Positions 23,190 to 34,990 of a stretch of DNA of 64,000 nucleotides are shown piece after piece; position 1 is the stretch's first letter; each line of letters starts with the position of its first letter. Source of the stretch: Isoetes taiwanensis. Its lineage: Eukaryota > Streptophyta > Lycopodiopsida > Isoetales > Isoetaceae. The notes beneath the pieces are model-generated. The model had not been told where the DNA came from. It saw only the letters and a program-made list of their open reading frames with translations, and did no database searches. A program made the position numbers and the translations under genes. The stretch covers positions 1 to 64,000 of the forward strand of contig JAJEKV010000045.1 of NCBI GenBank assembly GCA_021234155.1, read 5' to 3'.

Positions 23190-23499
23190 TTAGTCGTGGA
23201 TGTGTGGAATATACATGTGTAATGTATTTTATAGGTGGCAGTTTCCTACTATTATCCATCCTTAAAGAAATTGTACTTGATAAATATAAAACTGGCTACT
23301 CAATTGTCTCCTTCTGTGAAAGCGATACTTGGCACATGTCTAAGCACTTGTATCTGCATATTTTGCCACATAGTGGGTCCAATGTTAACTACCAAATATA
23401 AGCAATAAAATATCTGCGATGTGATGACATTGCTCACCTATATTATTGCATGCTCCAGAATGCTACACCTTTCACTTGTTCAGCATTCAAAAAAACATA

Positions 23500-23625
23500 A
23501 TCTATAAGCCCTAAATCCTAAAAGCATAGCCCCATGAACCTTAAACCCTAGCGGCAACTCTTCCATTGATTAATGATACGATAATCCTATAAGCCCTAAA
23601 CCCTAAAACCCTACCCCTAAACCAA
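23500..23625. repeat. Degenerate CCCTAAA-like tract
   Basis: Short CCCTAAA and CCCTAAAACC units recur between 23507 and 23625 with unrelated spacer. Such telomere-like motifs are common in plant promoters and interstitial repeats. There are too few for a telomere remnant. Confidence 0.4.
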
Positions 23626-24100
23626 TAACTATTAATCATCCACAGAAAAAGGGTGCTTGTCAAAAAGGCTTCGCATTAGCAAATATATATTTAGTCCATG
23701 TCCACATCCTCAAAAACATGATTGTCCACTATAGATGTCTCAGTGTGAGAAATAAATAGAATTGGGTGTAGACTTTCATGCAAATTGTTTCTAGAGTTGT
23801 TTGTATTGATGTGGGCAACCAGTTCTCCATTAACTTTTCTTTTCGTGCTCAAATACATCTTAAGAAAGAGAGAGATTTGGGCACTACAATCATTGCACAT
23901 ATGATATGAGAGTTTATGTTCTTCAGTAATGGTTCTTTTTGTGCTCAAGAAAAAACAATCATTACACATATGAAGTGTCATCACATATAAAGTCAAATGC
24001 CACATCTCTCGTTCTCTCTCGTTCGCTTAATTTTATACCACATACCTATTCACTACATGTTCGTATACTTGTTCTCTAAGTATTAATAGTGTTTACATCT

Positions 24101-26899
24101 CTACAATCTTTTGGTCTGAAAGTGTTGTTTGAAGTAAACTTTATACAACAAATTTTGTGGAACCTTGTGGACATTGCTGAGCTCAGCATGCAAAACTCTA
24201 ATATTGCAACTCAAAGAAGAGTATACGTCCAAGGGATAGCTCATAGGGCTTTGAATAGTTGAACTGATATGCAAGTTTATGTATCTAAGACAACTGAGGT
24301 TTTTCGATTGTGTAAATTGATATTTGTAAGTTGAGTGTGGTGCTGGCATGCACATTGACAATAAAGTGCTTAGTAAGGCACGCCATAACGAATTTCATAT
24401 ACACTGAATTACTTTTAAGCAAAAATAAAGATAAGGTTTTTACCTCTAAGATTGCCGAGACATGTATGAATTTGCATACATTTGACCAACTTCAAAATGG
24501 AGATACAGCACCAGCAACCTCGATCAATGGAGCAACGTTCAAATTCAGTATCTGCATTGACTCTACATAAATATAGAAAGGAGAGAAAAAAGTTCAAATT
24601 CAGCTGGTAAAATAGTATCAAGTGCATACAACGTTGTATTTAAGCAAAGAACATTAAGAAAGAAGACAAATATCGTGCAGTACATATCAACAACCACAAA
24701 AATACATGCGGTGAGCTATTAAATCTTGTAGTGATTCTATATATAATCTATTCCTGCACTCTAGATTCTTACATAGTGGAGAGTCTCTCTTTTCATAGGT
24801 GATCAGGCTTTAGCTTTTGCGATTTACACATGTGTACCAGGTTTCCATTACACAATCATCTTCAAGATTAGACCAGTGGTTTACCTAGAAAGCAAAATCA
24901 TATGCATGTTTACCTTGCATGGTAAAACATTTAGAGTGAAAGAAAAAGATGTGAAATATAAATGGCAGACCTTTCTTTCCAGTCAAAACCTCTGAACGCT
25001 CTGCTTTTGGAAAAGCACTTCATGTAAAAACTGTAAGGAGCCTTGTTAAAAGACAGAAAACAATCTAGAAGATATTTTGACACTTCATGGATTTTATGGT
25101 AATGCACCGGTAACTTGAAATGAAGAATAGATATAATATCAAACAAAGAAATTTACCTTGATTAGAAATGTCTTGTTTTACACCTCCATTCCATCAGCCA
25201 AAGTTACAGTTTAATGCTTGAATTAGATCGAACCAGAGATAAACGAAGAACCTGTTATTACAAAAGAAAAAACAGTGGCCATAACATTAAAAGCCAGAAA
25301 GCAAGCAGGGAAAAGCAGATTTACAGGGAAAGAGCTATAGATCAACGCATGGGATACAAAAAAAACCTGTTTTTACATTAGATCTTCAGCAAAAAGGAAT
25401 CAAAGGAGTTAGATTGAGAGAAAAATGCTTACGCTGAAGAAAAAAACCGAATGAGGAAGTTTCGCCAGAAAACCCCCATCCTCACAGCATATAGAGTCTC
25501 TAATCTCTTGTTTACAGCTATAAGAAAATATAAGTTGCAACTAAGTTGCATTTAAGGAACCACAAAATAAGGAAATACGAAGCATGGATTAAATTCAAAT
25601 ATGAGCAACTAAACTTGAGTAATAATAAAGCTTAGAGTCACAGTACAGATTATCACAGCAATACAAAAAAGACTGTTTTTGTGTGTTTGCATTGATAGCA
25701 AGAGGGAAACATTTTAAAAATGTGCATTTGGATTCAAAGACGGATGTGCTCTTCTTACACAGAAATTACCTGATATCCAAGACCTCGGCACAGAATCCCA
25801 ATGAAGCAACAAACCTGCATCTTAGACAACCATTTAACAAAGTGCAATCCAGGTCCATACATGGCAGAATTAAGGAAGGAAATGCATCATATAGAATGCA
25901 TTACTTGCCTGAAAATTCCCTGCAAATAAAGGCAAAAAATCAACTCCTGAACGCAATATGGCTGCCTAATTCTTCTTTCAGAAAGAAAACGCACCAAGAT
26001 AAAGAAGCGCAGAAGAGGGAAAAATGAGTTGCTCCAACCTCCACTTCCAAGTATAGTTTAGGTTTACAAAAACAAAGCAAATAACTGCCGAAATTTTACA
26101 GTATGCATTATAAACCAAGAACAAAGGGATGTCAGAGAAAGAAATCTGCAAAAAAATTGTTTCAGGCAAGCTCCAACTCCAAGCCCTCTATGATTTGCGA
26201 AGCAGGTAGAAAAAACGAAACAAAAGGAAGGGGGTTTGAAGGAAACGGACTTGGACATCTTTGTTCTGCTCTCAAATCTTGGAAAAAACTGTAATTGAAA
26301 TAAATAGAACCAGGCAACGGAAAGAGGAAGCATCTCTTTTGGTCCAGAAGCTGACCTGATGAGCAAAGTCCAAGCTCCAGAAGCCTAAACCTTCCAAAGA
26401 ATGTGGCTTGTCTGCAAACAAAAAGATAAATAAAATAGATTCAATCTTTGTCCACATGAACGTGAAGGGTAAAGAATCAGACCGTGTTTCAAGCCATTCA
26501 AATGTGAAGGGAGCCCAAATCTGTTAAGAAAAGAGTTTGAAGCAGGATTGAGCTGGATTAACCTGCACCTTATTTCTGAAGATAAGCCCAGCCAAAAACT
26601 GCTCAAGGAGTTTCCCAAATTAGTGCAGGTATTTCTCTGCCACGATAGAGGAGGTTGTATATGGACGGAATGGCCAACAGAGGTTTCGCCCCAGGTTGTG
26701 CTGCGTGCAAAAAAATATTTGGGGCGAGCGTTACTTACAGTGCCGTCAAGAAACGGCTCGAACCTAGCGCAAAGGAAAGAACGCCGAGCAGCATCTAGCA
26801 ACCCCAGGCCGTTGCCGTCTGCATCAGGGGAAAGGAAAGTACCTAATGGAGGGAGAAAATTCGAAATGAAGCCATAGCTGGCGCCGGCCGTGAGCATAT
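24101..26899 (-). CDS. Fragmentary multi-exon gene candidate
   Basis: Several minus-strand segments look coding. One is a possible first exon at 26899-26742 (MLTAGASYGFISNFLPPLGT to RARFEPFLDGT-like sequence) that ends at ACTGTAAGT, a good donor. Another at about 25146-24960 contains VHYHKIHEVSKYLLDCFL. Two at 24560-24430 and 24360-24101 carry spaced leucines (NLSCLRYINLHIS, NIRVLHAELSNVHKVPQNL), vaguely like leucine-rich repeats. Splicing between them cannot be proven and some may be unrelated. No plant resistance-gene core is visible. Confidence 0.22.
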
Positions 26900-26961
26900 T
26901 GAACTCCGATAGTGGAGCTGGAGAAAAACCATACGACCAAAATAGTGCCGCAGGGGGGAAG

Positions 26962-26995
26962 GGAACGCCGCATGCGGCGTTACATGCGGCGTTCC
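26962..26995. repeat. GC palindrome pair
   Basis: AACGCCGCATGCGGCGTT (26964-26981) is a perfect 18-bp palindrome. GGAACGCCGCATG is also mirrored by CATGCGGCGTTCC at 26983-26995. It lies upstream of the possible first exon at 26899 on the minus strand and could be a regulatory site; that is inference. Confidence 0.5.
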
Positions 26996-27047
26996 AGGCA
27001 CATTTCCCAACCCCTTGCCATTTTAAAAAAGAAGATATGGTTGTATT

Positions 27048-27260
27048 CAGGGTCCAGATTAGGGGGGTTCCTCCCCAGAATTTCCGGTTGAAGTTGTTAA
27101 AATCCGGTTTCTTTAATAGATGCCGGCAAAATTTCCGGTCAAAATTTAGTAAAATCCTTGTTAAATCCGGTAAATTAGAGGATATTTTCTGTAAAATCCG
27201 GTAAGTACCAACAAAGCATGGCATTTTTCCGGTTTAAGCAAAATCTAATCTGGAGGCCTG
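27048..27260. mobile_element. hAT-type MITE, 213 bp
   Basis: The terminal inverted repeats are CAGGGTCCAGATTAG on the left and CTAATCTGGAGGCCTG on the right. The 8-bp duplication GTTGTATT flanks both sides (27040-27047 and 27261-27268). CAGG...CCTG ends plus an 8-bp duplication are diagnostic of hAT. Inside, AAAATCCGGT-type motifs recur. There is no coding capacity. Confidence 0.85.
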
Positions 27261-27279
27261 GTTGTATTGTCAAACAAAT

Positions 27280-27440
27280 GAGAACCTTCAAAACCTTATA
27301 GATCATTTCGTCAAAGAAGGATATTCTAAACAAATCAGCCTTAAAAGGAATTTGTATAATGACAAGCATAAATTCATTAACTACGCTGTAACAACACACA
27401 AGCTTCATATTCTCAAAGTTACATTGTGCATTGGATTTCC
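27280..27440. repeat. Dispersed repeat, copy B
   Basis: It matches 22880-23160 in GGATATTCTAAACAAATC and AATTCATTAACTACG with intervening differences, in the same orientation. Confidence 0.4.
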
Positions 27441-29100
27441 ACACGTTTCTTGAGGCAACCTTTGCTGACCCAAGTGTTTGATTTCATTAGATTCAAGCAT
27501 TTCTAGTAAGAACTTTATTTCATTTGCATAATGTAACTTTAGACTGGGGTGTAGATTTTTAGTTGCTTTCCCAGTTACATTGATGTGTTTGATGTGTTGT
27601 GAACACGTGAATAACAAAAAAGTATTGACCAGCTTTTTAAACGACTCGACTAAATATTGTATTGTGCATGATTTCTAAATTAGGGTCTTAGAACATAAGA
27701 TGCTACTAAATTGCTTTTAAATATTGCATTATCAAATATTGGACATTAATAGGGGTCCAAGCGCGCAAGTTTTGCGCTTGGACGAAATAAATGTAAGCGG
27801 CGCCGCCGCAACAATAAATTTCTTGTATAAGAAAAGATAAAAGAGTCAATAAACTCCTCTTCAAACAAACATGTATCCTCTTCAAACCTGTATCTTTCAC
27901 TGTAAATCATCTGGACAACCACGTGCATTATCATGATCTTTGTTACAAATTTTTAAAGACAAAACAACAGGTTGGGCAATCAGGACTGCCGGCTACATGA
28001 TCTGCAAAGTAGCATGCAACTCTATCAAAGGAAAAAAGACAATAGGCAAACGAAATAATGAAAAGCTTAAAACAAGGTTTGAAGAGCAACAAGATATAGC
28101 AAAGTTTATATCAATAGAGAGGCTGAGAGCAAAATAAGACAAACCCTTGAAAACCCTCAGGAAGCAAGTAACGAGGCTACCAACATGTCTGACATCAAAT
28201 ATATATAACAAGGCATTGATGACTACAGCATCAAAGATCTTGCCAAGCCCACCAAAACACCAGAAAAATAGACTAGATGGGAATATCAGAATATGGGAAA
28301 TTGTCTACCAAGCAAGAAAACAAGTTCAAAAAAGTCTGCAAAGGCCAAAAACTTAAAACAGACGGGAAAGACAAGTTGCTTGACAATTTCTTTAATAATC
28401 AAGTAAAAAAACTTCAAACAGCAAATAAGAACACTCAATAATTCATAATACAAATAAAAAACAGGAACAAAATATCACATATTCAAAAAAGGAAGTGACA
28501 GACTAACCAAAAATTATTGTTTGTCATAGCCAGCAATGGTTCATCTTGAAAATCGCAACATGGAAAGGCCAAGGAGCATGTTCCCACGTTTGGCATGCAT
28601 ATGAACCAGAGTGATTGCCTCAGAAGAAGCCAAAACTGCTGTTCAGTCTAAAAATCTAGAGAAAAAATGCGATGTGATACGCTATGATCTGTGGCAACCA
28701 CCCTAGTGCATATCCACGCCAGACATGGGCCTCGCAATCTGACAACATTGACGACGACACAAACCAGCGGCCGCGCCCAGACTTTAACGAGCAAAACCCT
28801 AATCTTAGAACCCTAATATCAAACTAAATAAGACTTAGGGTTCTGTTTATTTCTAGGATGGTGAGTAAAATACTAAGGCCCTTTTTCCACAGCAGTCTTA
28901 TTTGTGGCTGTCGCATTTTTATAAGACACCCTTTTGGGCTCCATGTCAGCTCCATGTCATGTATAGGACATGTCCTAAAAAATCACTTTTCCATTACTTA
29001 AATATAAGACACATACTTTTAATATAAGACATGTCTTATCATTTCGATTTTTCACAGTGCAGCAATTCAACCTGTAAACACTAAAAGCTGTGAATTTGAA
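27441..29100. other. AT-rich intergenic stretch
   Basis: No supported gene lies here. AAACCCTAATC and ACCCTAATATC at about 28797-28820 resemble the telo-box of plant promoters. ATAAGACATGTCTTAT near 29025 is a short palindrome, and a related ATAAGACATGTCC occurs near 59960. Confidence 0.35.
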
Positions 29101-29121
29101 TTCGAATGTCAAAGTGACGGA

Positions 29122-30282
29122 TCAGTTTGAATAAAGCTTGGCAACAGCTTCTTCCAGGAGCCTTTGAGTCATTCCGCCATGTGGTGCAAGTGTCTCCATA
29201 TTTCGCCTTAGTAGATCAACAGACCTTTTAATCTCCTCTAGCTTCTCGTCATTTTGAAAGGCATCTGCAGCAGAATGCATTACGAACGCAAGAATTTGCA
29301 TCAGGGTTGCCCTTAAGGCCAAATTTGTCTAAGCATAATTTAGAAGGTCAGGCGAATAATAGAGTTGCAAGATTAGTTATCCTGGCGAATGTTTTCTAGA
29401 CACGAATGTTTTTTATAGAAATCTAGGCGAATCATGGCCAATATTATTTTGCCAAGATTTGAGTGTCTTTATTTTCCAGGTGCAATTTCTGAGGTGAAAT
29501 TTTATTCACCGCATCCATATTTAATAAAGGACACAAACACATTATAATTATAATTGCATGATGCAATACCACAATTGCAAATGAGAACGTGGCTTATCAT
29601 TGTAGATAAAACAAATCTATTCAAAGGAAGGTCTGTAAAAAAATGCTCTCCAATGCATCCTTAGAAGTATTTGAAACACAATGACTACAAAAATAACTCT
29701 TAAAATTATCATATGTACCTGGATGGATATGGAGAACAGATAGGTTATGAAGAAAGCCTAGAATATTAGGCGAATCCTTAAGAAATCTTCGAGAAGGAGG
29801 GTAGAGGATAAGGCGAATCCATAGTTATGATGCTTAGTGGATGTGGCGAATTTGCAAGTGGAGTGAGATTTGTTTGTAGAAAAGTTGGCTAATTTTATTT
29901 TTTTCATCTATAACGGGCTCTACTAAACCATAGCGTCAAAATTTCTCGATACCCTTGAAAAATAGCCTTTTGGCGAACTTTCGTCCTTAAGGGCTACCCT
30001 GATTTGCATAGCCTGAGTGAGCAAGGGTACTCCTCCAGCCAATTGACCGAGCCCATCAACTATGATCTTTACAAGATCTGGGTTTATAGCCTGATCCGAC
30101 TTGTGCAATAGCCTCTGCATTGAATTGAATTGATTTTTTTGAGTACTGTAAGAATTGGAAACAAGCTGTTTTGACTTAGAAGTTATTACCTTGCAGCGTT
30201 GCCCCAGCTTATTTATCAGATCGGAACTTATGGAGTTTGGATACACAGTAGGAAAAAGAGGCACAGCAGCTTTGATAAACAA
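29122..30282 (-). pseudogene. Unrecognised gene split by a hAT insertion
   Basis: The start is an ATG at 30282 (MFIKAAVPLFPTVYPNS). A likely 108-base intron begins at GTAATAAC after LGQRCK and ends at TTCAATGCAG before RLLHKSDQAINPDLVKII. The exon continues to LLTQAMQI, where the 700-bp hAT element (29302-30001) is inserted. Beyond it the same frame resumes with LAFVMHSAADAF and runs to MTQRLLEEAVAKLYSN and a stop at 29122. The 8-bp duplication encodes the repeated MQI. Without the insert the two halves form one helical protein of about 150 residues. The family is not recognised. Confidence 0.6.
29302..30001. mobile_element. Non-autonomous hAT element, 700 bp, copy 1
   Basis: It starts CAGGGTTGCCCTTAAGG and ends CCTTAAGGGCTACCCTG. 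The 8-bp duplication ATTTGCAT is at 29294-29301 and 30002-30009. It is identical, as far as I can read, to copy 2 at 37116-37815. The motif GGCGAA recurs seven times in one orientation, which resembles the subterminal transposase-binding repeats of hAT elements. It contains no long reading frame of its own, so it must move with a transposase encoded elsewhere. Confidence 0.95.
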
Positions 30283-30931
30283 GAAACAACACAGTGGAAA
30301 AGAATAAAGAAGAACACACAGAGTTCAGAGTTCGGATTTTCACTACACAGGGTTCCGGATTTTCACAGAGTTCGGATTTTCACTACCCATTCCAGCCATA
30401 CTGCAAGTTTGGGTTTGGATTTACTGAACCCACGGCTGCAAAGAAACTAAAAAAAAAAAAACAAGGTGCTGCGCACGGAGGGTTGCCCTCTATGGCCGGA
30501 GGTTAAGGTGGCTTAAATCATACTTGAAAGTTATGTGTTTACAATCAATCGAAATTGCTATTTTAAAACATTGACCATGGAGCATTGGAGTCATTTTCAT
30601 GTGTAAACTTCTAAGAGATGACAAAAATAAATCTAGCAAAATTAATATCTAATTCATTTGTTGAAATGTTAGCCATTATAAATAGCCATTCAAATTTGAA
30701 TGCATTACTTTGGCAATAGTATAGAATAGAATATGATTTTATCGTCCACGGAGGTGAATGAATTTAATTATAGGAATTGAGAAATGTTGTCTCCTACCAA
30801 AAATGGCTGACAGTTCATCCCAGTCGACAGGGCAAGAAGAAAACCATTTGGCATGGCAGTTCTTTACACAGTTTCTAGCATATCTCAGCTGAAAAATCAC
30901 ATCTAGTCAATTCCAAGAAAAGAACATTGCC

Positions 30932-31030
30932 AATCATACATAGATATTTGTTTGTAGTTGATGCCTAACATCAGTTGGCAAGTCATACATAGATATTTGT
31001 TTGTAGTTTATGCCTAACATCAGTTGGCAG
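30932..31030. repeat. 49-bp tandem duplication
   Basis: CATACATAGATATTTG starts at 30935 and again at 30984. The two units differ by about one base (GTTGATGCC against GTTTATGCC), so the duplication is recent. Confidence 0.8.
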
Positions 31031-32414
31031 TTTCCTGGCCTATCATGGTATGGGAAAATAAATTTTGTCTATGTCTTTTTGTGAAAGTGTCATGTAAGTA
31101 GAGAAATACGACGATAGTCTGTGCACATTTGGACCGTTTATTTCATTTTGTGTTAAAATTTTCATTTGTAGCTTGTTAGATCATGAGTGTTGTCTTATAA
31201 CCGTGTACTTGATTTAACCCTACATGGTTTACTTTGCAGTATTGGGGATGGCACCTCAAACTTTGAACTTAATTCTACATCATTTACTATATAGATTTGA
31301 CACAGAGAGCACATCATTTCGGGATAGGTTCACTACCTTCTAACCAGGTAGCCATTGAAGAATTATGCATCACCTTTGGAAGTGCAATCTATTGATTGCA
31401 AAGACAATACAATGCCCCAAGTTATAAATTAAAAGATAAATGGAGAAAGGATCAAAATGTGCAAGAATTTGGATGGTGACAAGAAATGGATATGTCAAGC
31501 TCAAGTGCATGAATCTAACAGCAAAACGAACATGGATGGATTCTTTTTATTGCTTTAAGGTTAAGGCACAAGGTGGGAGTCATTATCACAACACAAAAGT
31601 GGCAACAAATATATGGCCTCTAACAAAAGGGCAAGTGTAAATAAATTTATTCTTCTTTCCACACACCAAAAGGGACAAAACAATAAACAATATAGAAATG
31701 TTGAACCATCCTTATTGAAAAGACAATAATAGTCATCAATAACAGAGCTTCAACTTTGTCCAAAGTCAAACAACAAAAAAACCAAAGAAGCCCAAGCGTT
31801 GAAAGCTCAAATTTTTGAGTTTCTTTGTGTTTCTCCATTCTTGGAATGGGCCATACCTGAAATTTTAAGATACACAACCAGATCTGCAAATGCAAAATGT
31901 AGTTCATACCCTTTTTTCTTTCTGTGCTAGATCTAAAACCTGCAAAAACAATCTGCTACATAAATTTCCCCTCCATTGCAACGCTACACAGTGAAATATA
32001 CTGGTAAAGCCATGCCATGCTTACTTGAAAGCCTATTCAGCTCAAGAACAGGCAAATAAGACACAAAAATTACTGTGTTCTTTTTGGTCACGGATACACT
32101 ATTTAGGCTAGATACACTATTTAGGCTAGAAAAGTCTGCACAGTCACAAGTTTTGAGAATTCTGTATGCACATAGAGAAGGGGAGGACCAGGGACGAAAG
32201 GATCTTGCATATTTTAGGCTGTTTCAACCTTTTTTTTCCCCTTGCCAGGTCTAAGGGGCTTTAAATCCATTGTGCTTTCTAGCGTACCAGTCTTTTAAGA
32301 AAATGAATTGGCCCATATCTATACATATTTTTATCTGCTGTGCTTTCTTAGAATTCCTCTGACACCACTGATAATTCTGGCCTCAATCTTTACTATACAC
32401 ATCACGCTTACCTT
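31031..32414. other. AT-rich stretch without a supported gene
   Basis: Only short frames are present. GATACACTATTTAGGCTA is repeated in tandem near 32094-32129. Nothing else is recognised. Confidence 0.4.
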
Positions 32415-33746
32415 TTAAAAGAAAAACCTATCATGTCTTTGCAAACTACGAGTTGGTGTTAAATCTACTCTTTTTGTTATTGTTGACTTGGGCCTAGATA
32501 CTCGAATCATATCCAAAAGACTGTCCTCTTTAAGAAATGGTATCCCGCAATCCCAAGCAATAATCGCCGCCGTAAGTCTCAAAAGAGATAAAACAAGGGG
32601 AATATTTCTTGATTGAAGCTCATGAGCCTTTTTAGATTTTTTGTCCTCCAACATCCTCATCCGCAAAGATAGCTACATTTGAGACATTAAAATTTATTCA
32701 CATCCAAGAAAGAATATTGTATGTAACATATAGCAGGCATCGTTTTCTTCTTGGCAATGAGGTGACTTCGACCACCATATCTTTTGATAAGATCTTACGC
32801 CTCTTCCCTCTCACGGCTGGAAAAGTAGAATCTGATGTCATGCCTTGAACATTCACGATCCCCATATATTACAAGCATTCAGCATTAAAGCTCCATTCTA
32901 GTTAATATGTAAGTACCTATCAAGTGTCCCACTAATGACGAATGTCAACCACGCCAAACAGATTATCTAGCCCTCACGGGATTTCCTATAGATGAGGTAA
33001 ATATATTGTAAGCCACATTCATTTTCCAGAATTCTCATAAAACTTACATACTAACCTTCTCTCCTTTGTATGGAGGAGTTGTTTGAGGCGCACCATAGAA
33101 ACCATGCCCGCCTTTACCAAATCTTCCACGTCCTCTGGCAATAGAAGGTTTTACTGCATCGGGCTTTATGGATGCTGATCCTCTACCCCTTCCCTTTCCT
33201 AAATTTTAAAATGAGGAACTCAAAACATAGTAAATACCAACCTGTCTACAAGGCGAGAACCCTTTCCCAAGTGTGAACCAATGTTATCTAAATGAAACAG
33301 TAAAATTCCTAAGATCCAGATATATAACTTAATGCAAGTGCACTCGCATACCTATGTCATCAATGAAAAAAGTGCGGCTATCTTCTCATATTTTGCCTTC
33401 AAATGTACCTCTATCTCGGGGACAAGAACCATAAGATAACCCGATCTTGTCGCCACGAGCTAATGCATAACGGTAATTAGAAAGTCTTACACCATTGTAA
33501 TACTCATAAGACATGGAAAATGAATAATGCCAAAGACACCCAGTTCCTTAGAATTTCCTTGTTAGAAGTAGTCAATATAGGACGATGCTTGCCTCTGCAA
33601 ATGGGGCTCTTGTCAAATGAGTCTTTTTGACCATCTTTGGTGTTATTCCTAAGCGATTAACAAAGCCACCGACCCCAATTTCCATTACACCATAGTATTT
33701 GTTCCCACCGGACATGTGGAGCATGCTGCTAGGTAATCATTGGGGT
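32415..33746 (-). pseudogene. 3' part of an unrecognised gene interrupted by the CACTA element
   Basis: Exon-like segments run along the minus strand. The first follows the acceptor GATTACCTAG at 33731 (HMSGGNKYYGVMEIGVGGFV). The next, at about 33540-33365, contains YYNGVRLSNYRYALARGDKI. A Gly/Arg-rich exon at 33198-33060 contains GKGRGRGSASIKPD and ARGRGRFGKGGHGFYG. A basic segment at about 32830-32750 is VRGKRRKILSKDMVVEV. The last exon, about 32680-32415, contains HELQSRNIPLVLSLLRLTAA. The matching 5' part lies beyond the CACTA element at 56949-58260. RGG-like and basic tracts suggest a nucleic-acid-binding protein; that is inference. I do not recognise the family. Confidence 0.42.
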
Positions 33747-33774
33747 TATCTTGCTAGTGCTGCTATCACTACAA

Positions 33775-34215
33775 GGGATCGTCGACGTCCAACGACGTCG
33801 GGTCGTCGATGAACGACGGGTCATCGTCGTTGATCGACGACATCGTCGTTCAACGACGACAACGTCGTTTCGGCGTCGTTCAGCGGCGGTCATCGGGGGC
33901 GGCGTGTCGATTTTGCTGCGTGGCATAGATGCTGGCTTTGCCAAATTTTGGCGGGAACTGCGTGTCAAACACGTCGCTAAGCGTCGTTCAACGGCGTTTC
34001 CACGAGAAGGCGACGTCGCGCCGCGTCATGCGTGGAAATGGGCAGTTGCAAAGGCGGCCCTGCGTGTCAAGGCGCGCCCGGATGCCGTGGATTGAACGGC
34101 GTTACAACGCCGGCGTGTCACGTGCGCTGCGTGGCATGGTGCCGGTGCCAAGCTGGCTCGCTGCGTGTCAAGAACCGCGTCGGCTTAAACGTCGTTAAGC
34201 GGCGTGACCGAAGGA
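33775..34215. repeat. 5' subterminal repeats of the CACTA element
   Basis: There are many copies of CGTCGTT and AACGACG/AACGGCG in both orientations, several joined as the palindrome CGTCGTTnAACGACG. Subterminal repeats of CACTA elements bind a TNPA-like protein. GC content here far exceeds that of the flanks. Confidence 0.85.
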
Positions 34216-34216
34216 T

Positions 34217-34275
34217 TTTTTTTTTTTTTTTTTTTTTTTTGCCAAATAAAAACCCTAACCCTAACCCTAACCCTA
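34217..34275. repeat. Poly-T run followed by four CCCTAA hexamers
   Basis: About 24 T residues (34217-34240) are followed by GCCAAATAAA and then CCCTAA repeated four times (34253-34275). The hexamer is the vertebrate-type unit and not the common plant CCCTAAA. The tract is too short to be telomeric and lies inside the CACTA element. Confidence 0.8.
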
Positions 34276-34799
34276 CATCCACGTTATAAGTGGATCCATC
34301 GATGAATTCTTTGTTATTCTTATTTTTGAGTGTTCTTCCCTATCTTGCTATAATGGTCCCAGGTTGAAGACCACCTTCGCTTGCGATATGTTCCTTCTAG
34401 CGGTAATCCTCCTCCTCCATGGGAAGACAACTCCAAAACCCCCCGCTTCTCCCTTTGAGAACCCTCCCTTCACCATCGTGGCAAAGATGAGTGAAAAGGA
34501 CTTCGATTGCACTAACATCCGGCGTTCCATGCGGGGAGCGACTAGTAGAATGGCTCCCAGCCAAACAAAAGAAAACGACATTAATGGTGCGGATAATGAT
34601 GCAAATGGTTGCATCAAAGCTGTCTGATCCTCGGGATGGACATAAGTAATGTATAAGCTTTTTTTATGAATGTAAACAATAAGTTTTTTATCTATTTGTG
34701 TTGTCGTTGTATAAGCTTATTTTATGAATGGGAACAATCGGTATTTTTATTTATTTGTGTTATTTGTATTGTATGTTGTTTTACGTTATGTTAAACAAT

Positions 34800-34990
34800 C
34801 CACGGTTGGTCGTTTAACGGCGTTATGATCATTTGGCGTCGTTAAGCGGCGTTATGATCATCCGGCGTGGCATATGAGGGGGCATCGACGGGCGGCAAGC
34901 TGATGTGGCATGCCTAGGTGTCGGGGCGACGCGTCGACTTAACGTCGTTAAACGGCGTCACCACGGGCGTCGATAAACGGCGTCAAATAT
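34800..34990. repeat. Internal cluster of CACTA subterminal motifs, 1
   Basis: Motifs of the type GGCGTCGTTAAGCGGCGT recur, followed by GTCGTTAAACGGCGTCA and GATAAACGGCGTCA. The cluster lies about 0.5 kb before the first transposase-associated reading frame at 35517. Confidence 0.75.

Noticed and set aside
23880-23895. GCACTACAATCATT as another CACTA terminus
   Set aside because: No subterminal CGTCGTT repeats, no matching inverted end and no duplication nearby.
24101-24570. Plant resistance (NBS-LRR) gene from leucine-spaced segments
   Set aside because: Only two short segments show the spacing, and no P-loop or NB-ARC motif is present anywhere near.
26385-27224. 279-codon minus-strand frame
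   Set aside because: It runs across the hAT MITE and through a likely splice donor at ACTGTAAGT; only the 26899-26742 part is plausible as an exon.
28880-29060. MITE suggested by ATAAGACATGTCTTAT and a related stretch near 59960
   Set aside because: No inverted ends or duplication could be placed around either copy.
13820-33746. Idea that the minus-strand genes with GRGRG and helical segments form a DIRS-like gag
   Set aside because: No reverse transcriptase, tyrosine recombinase or split direct repeats were found to support it.
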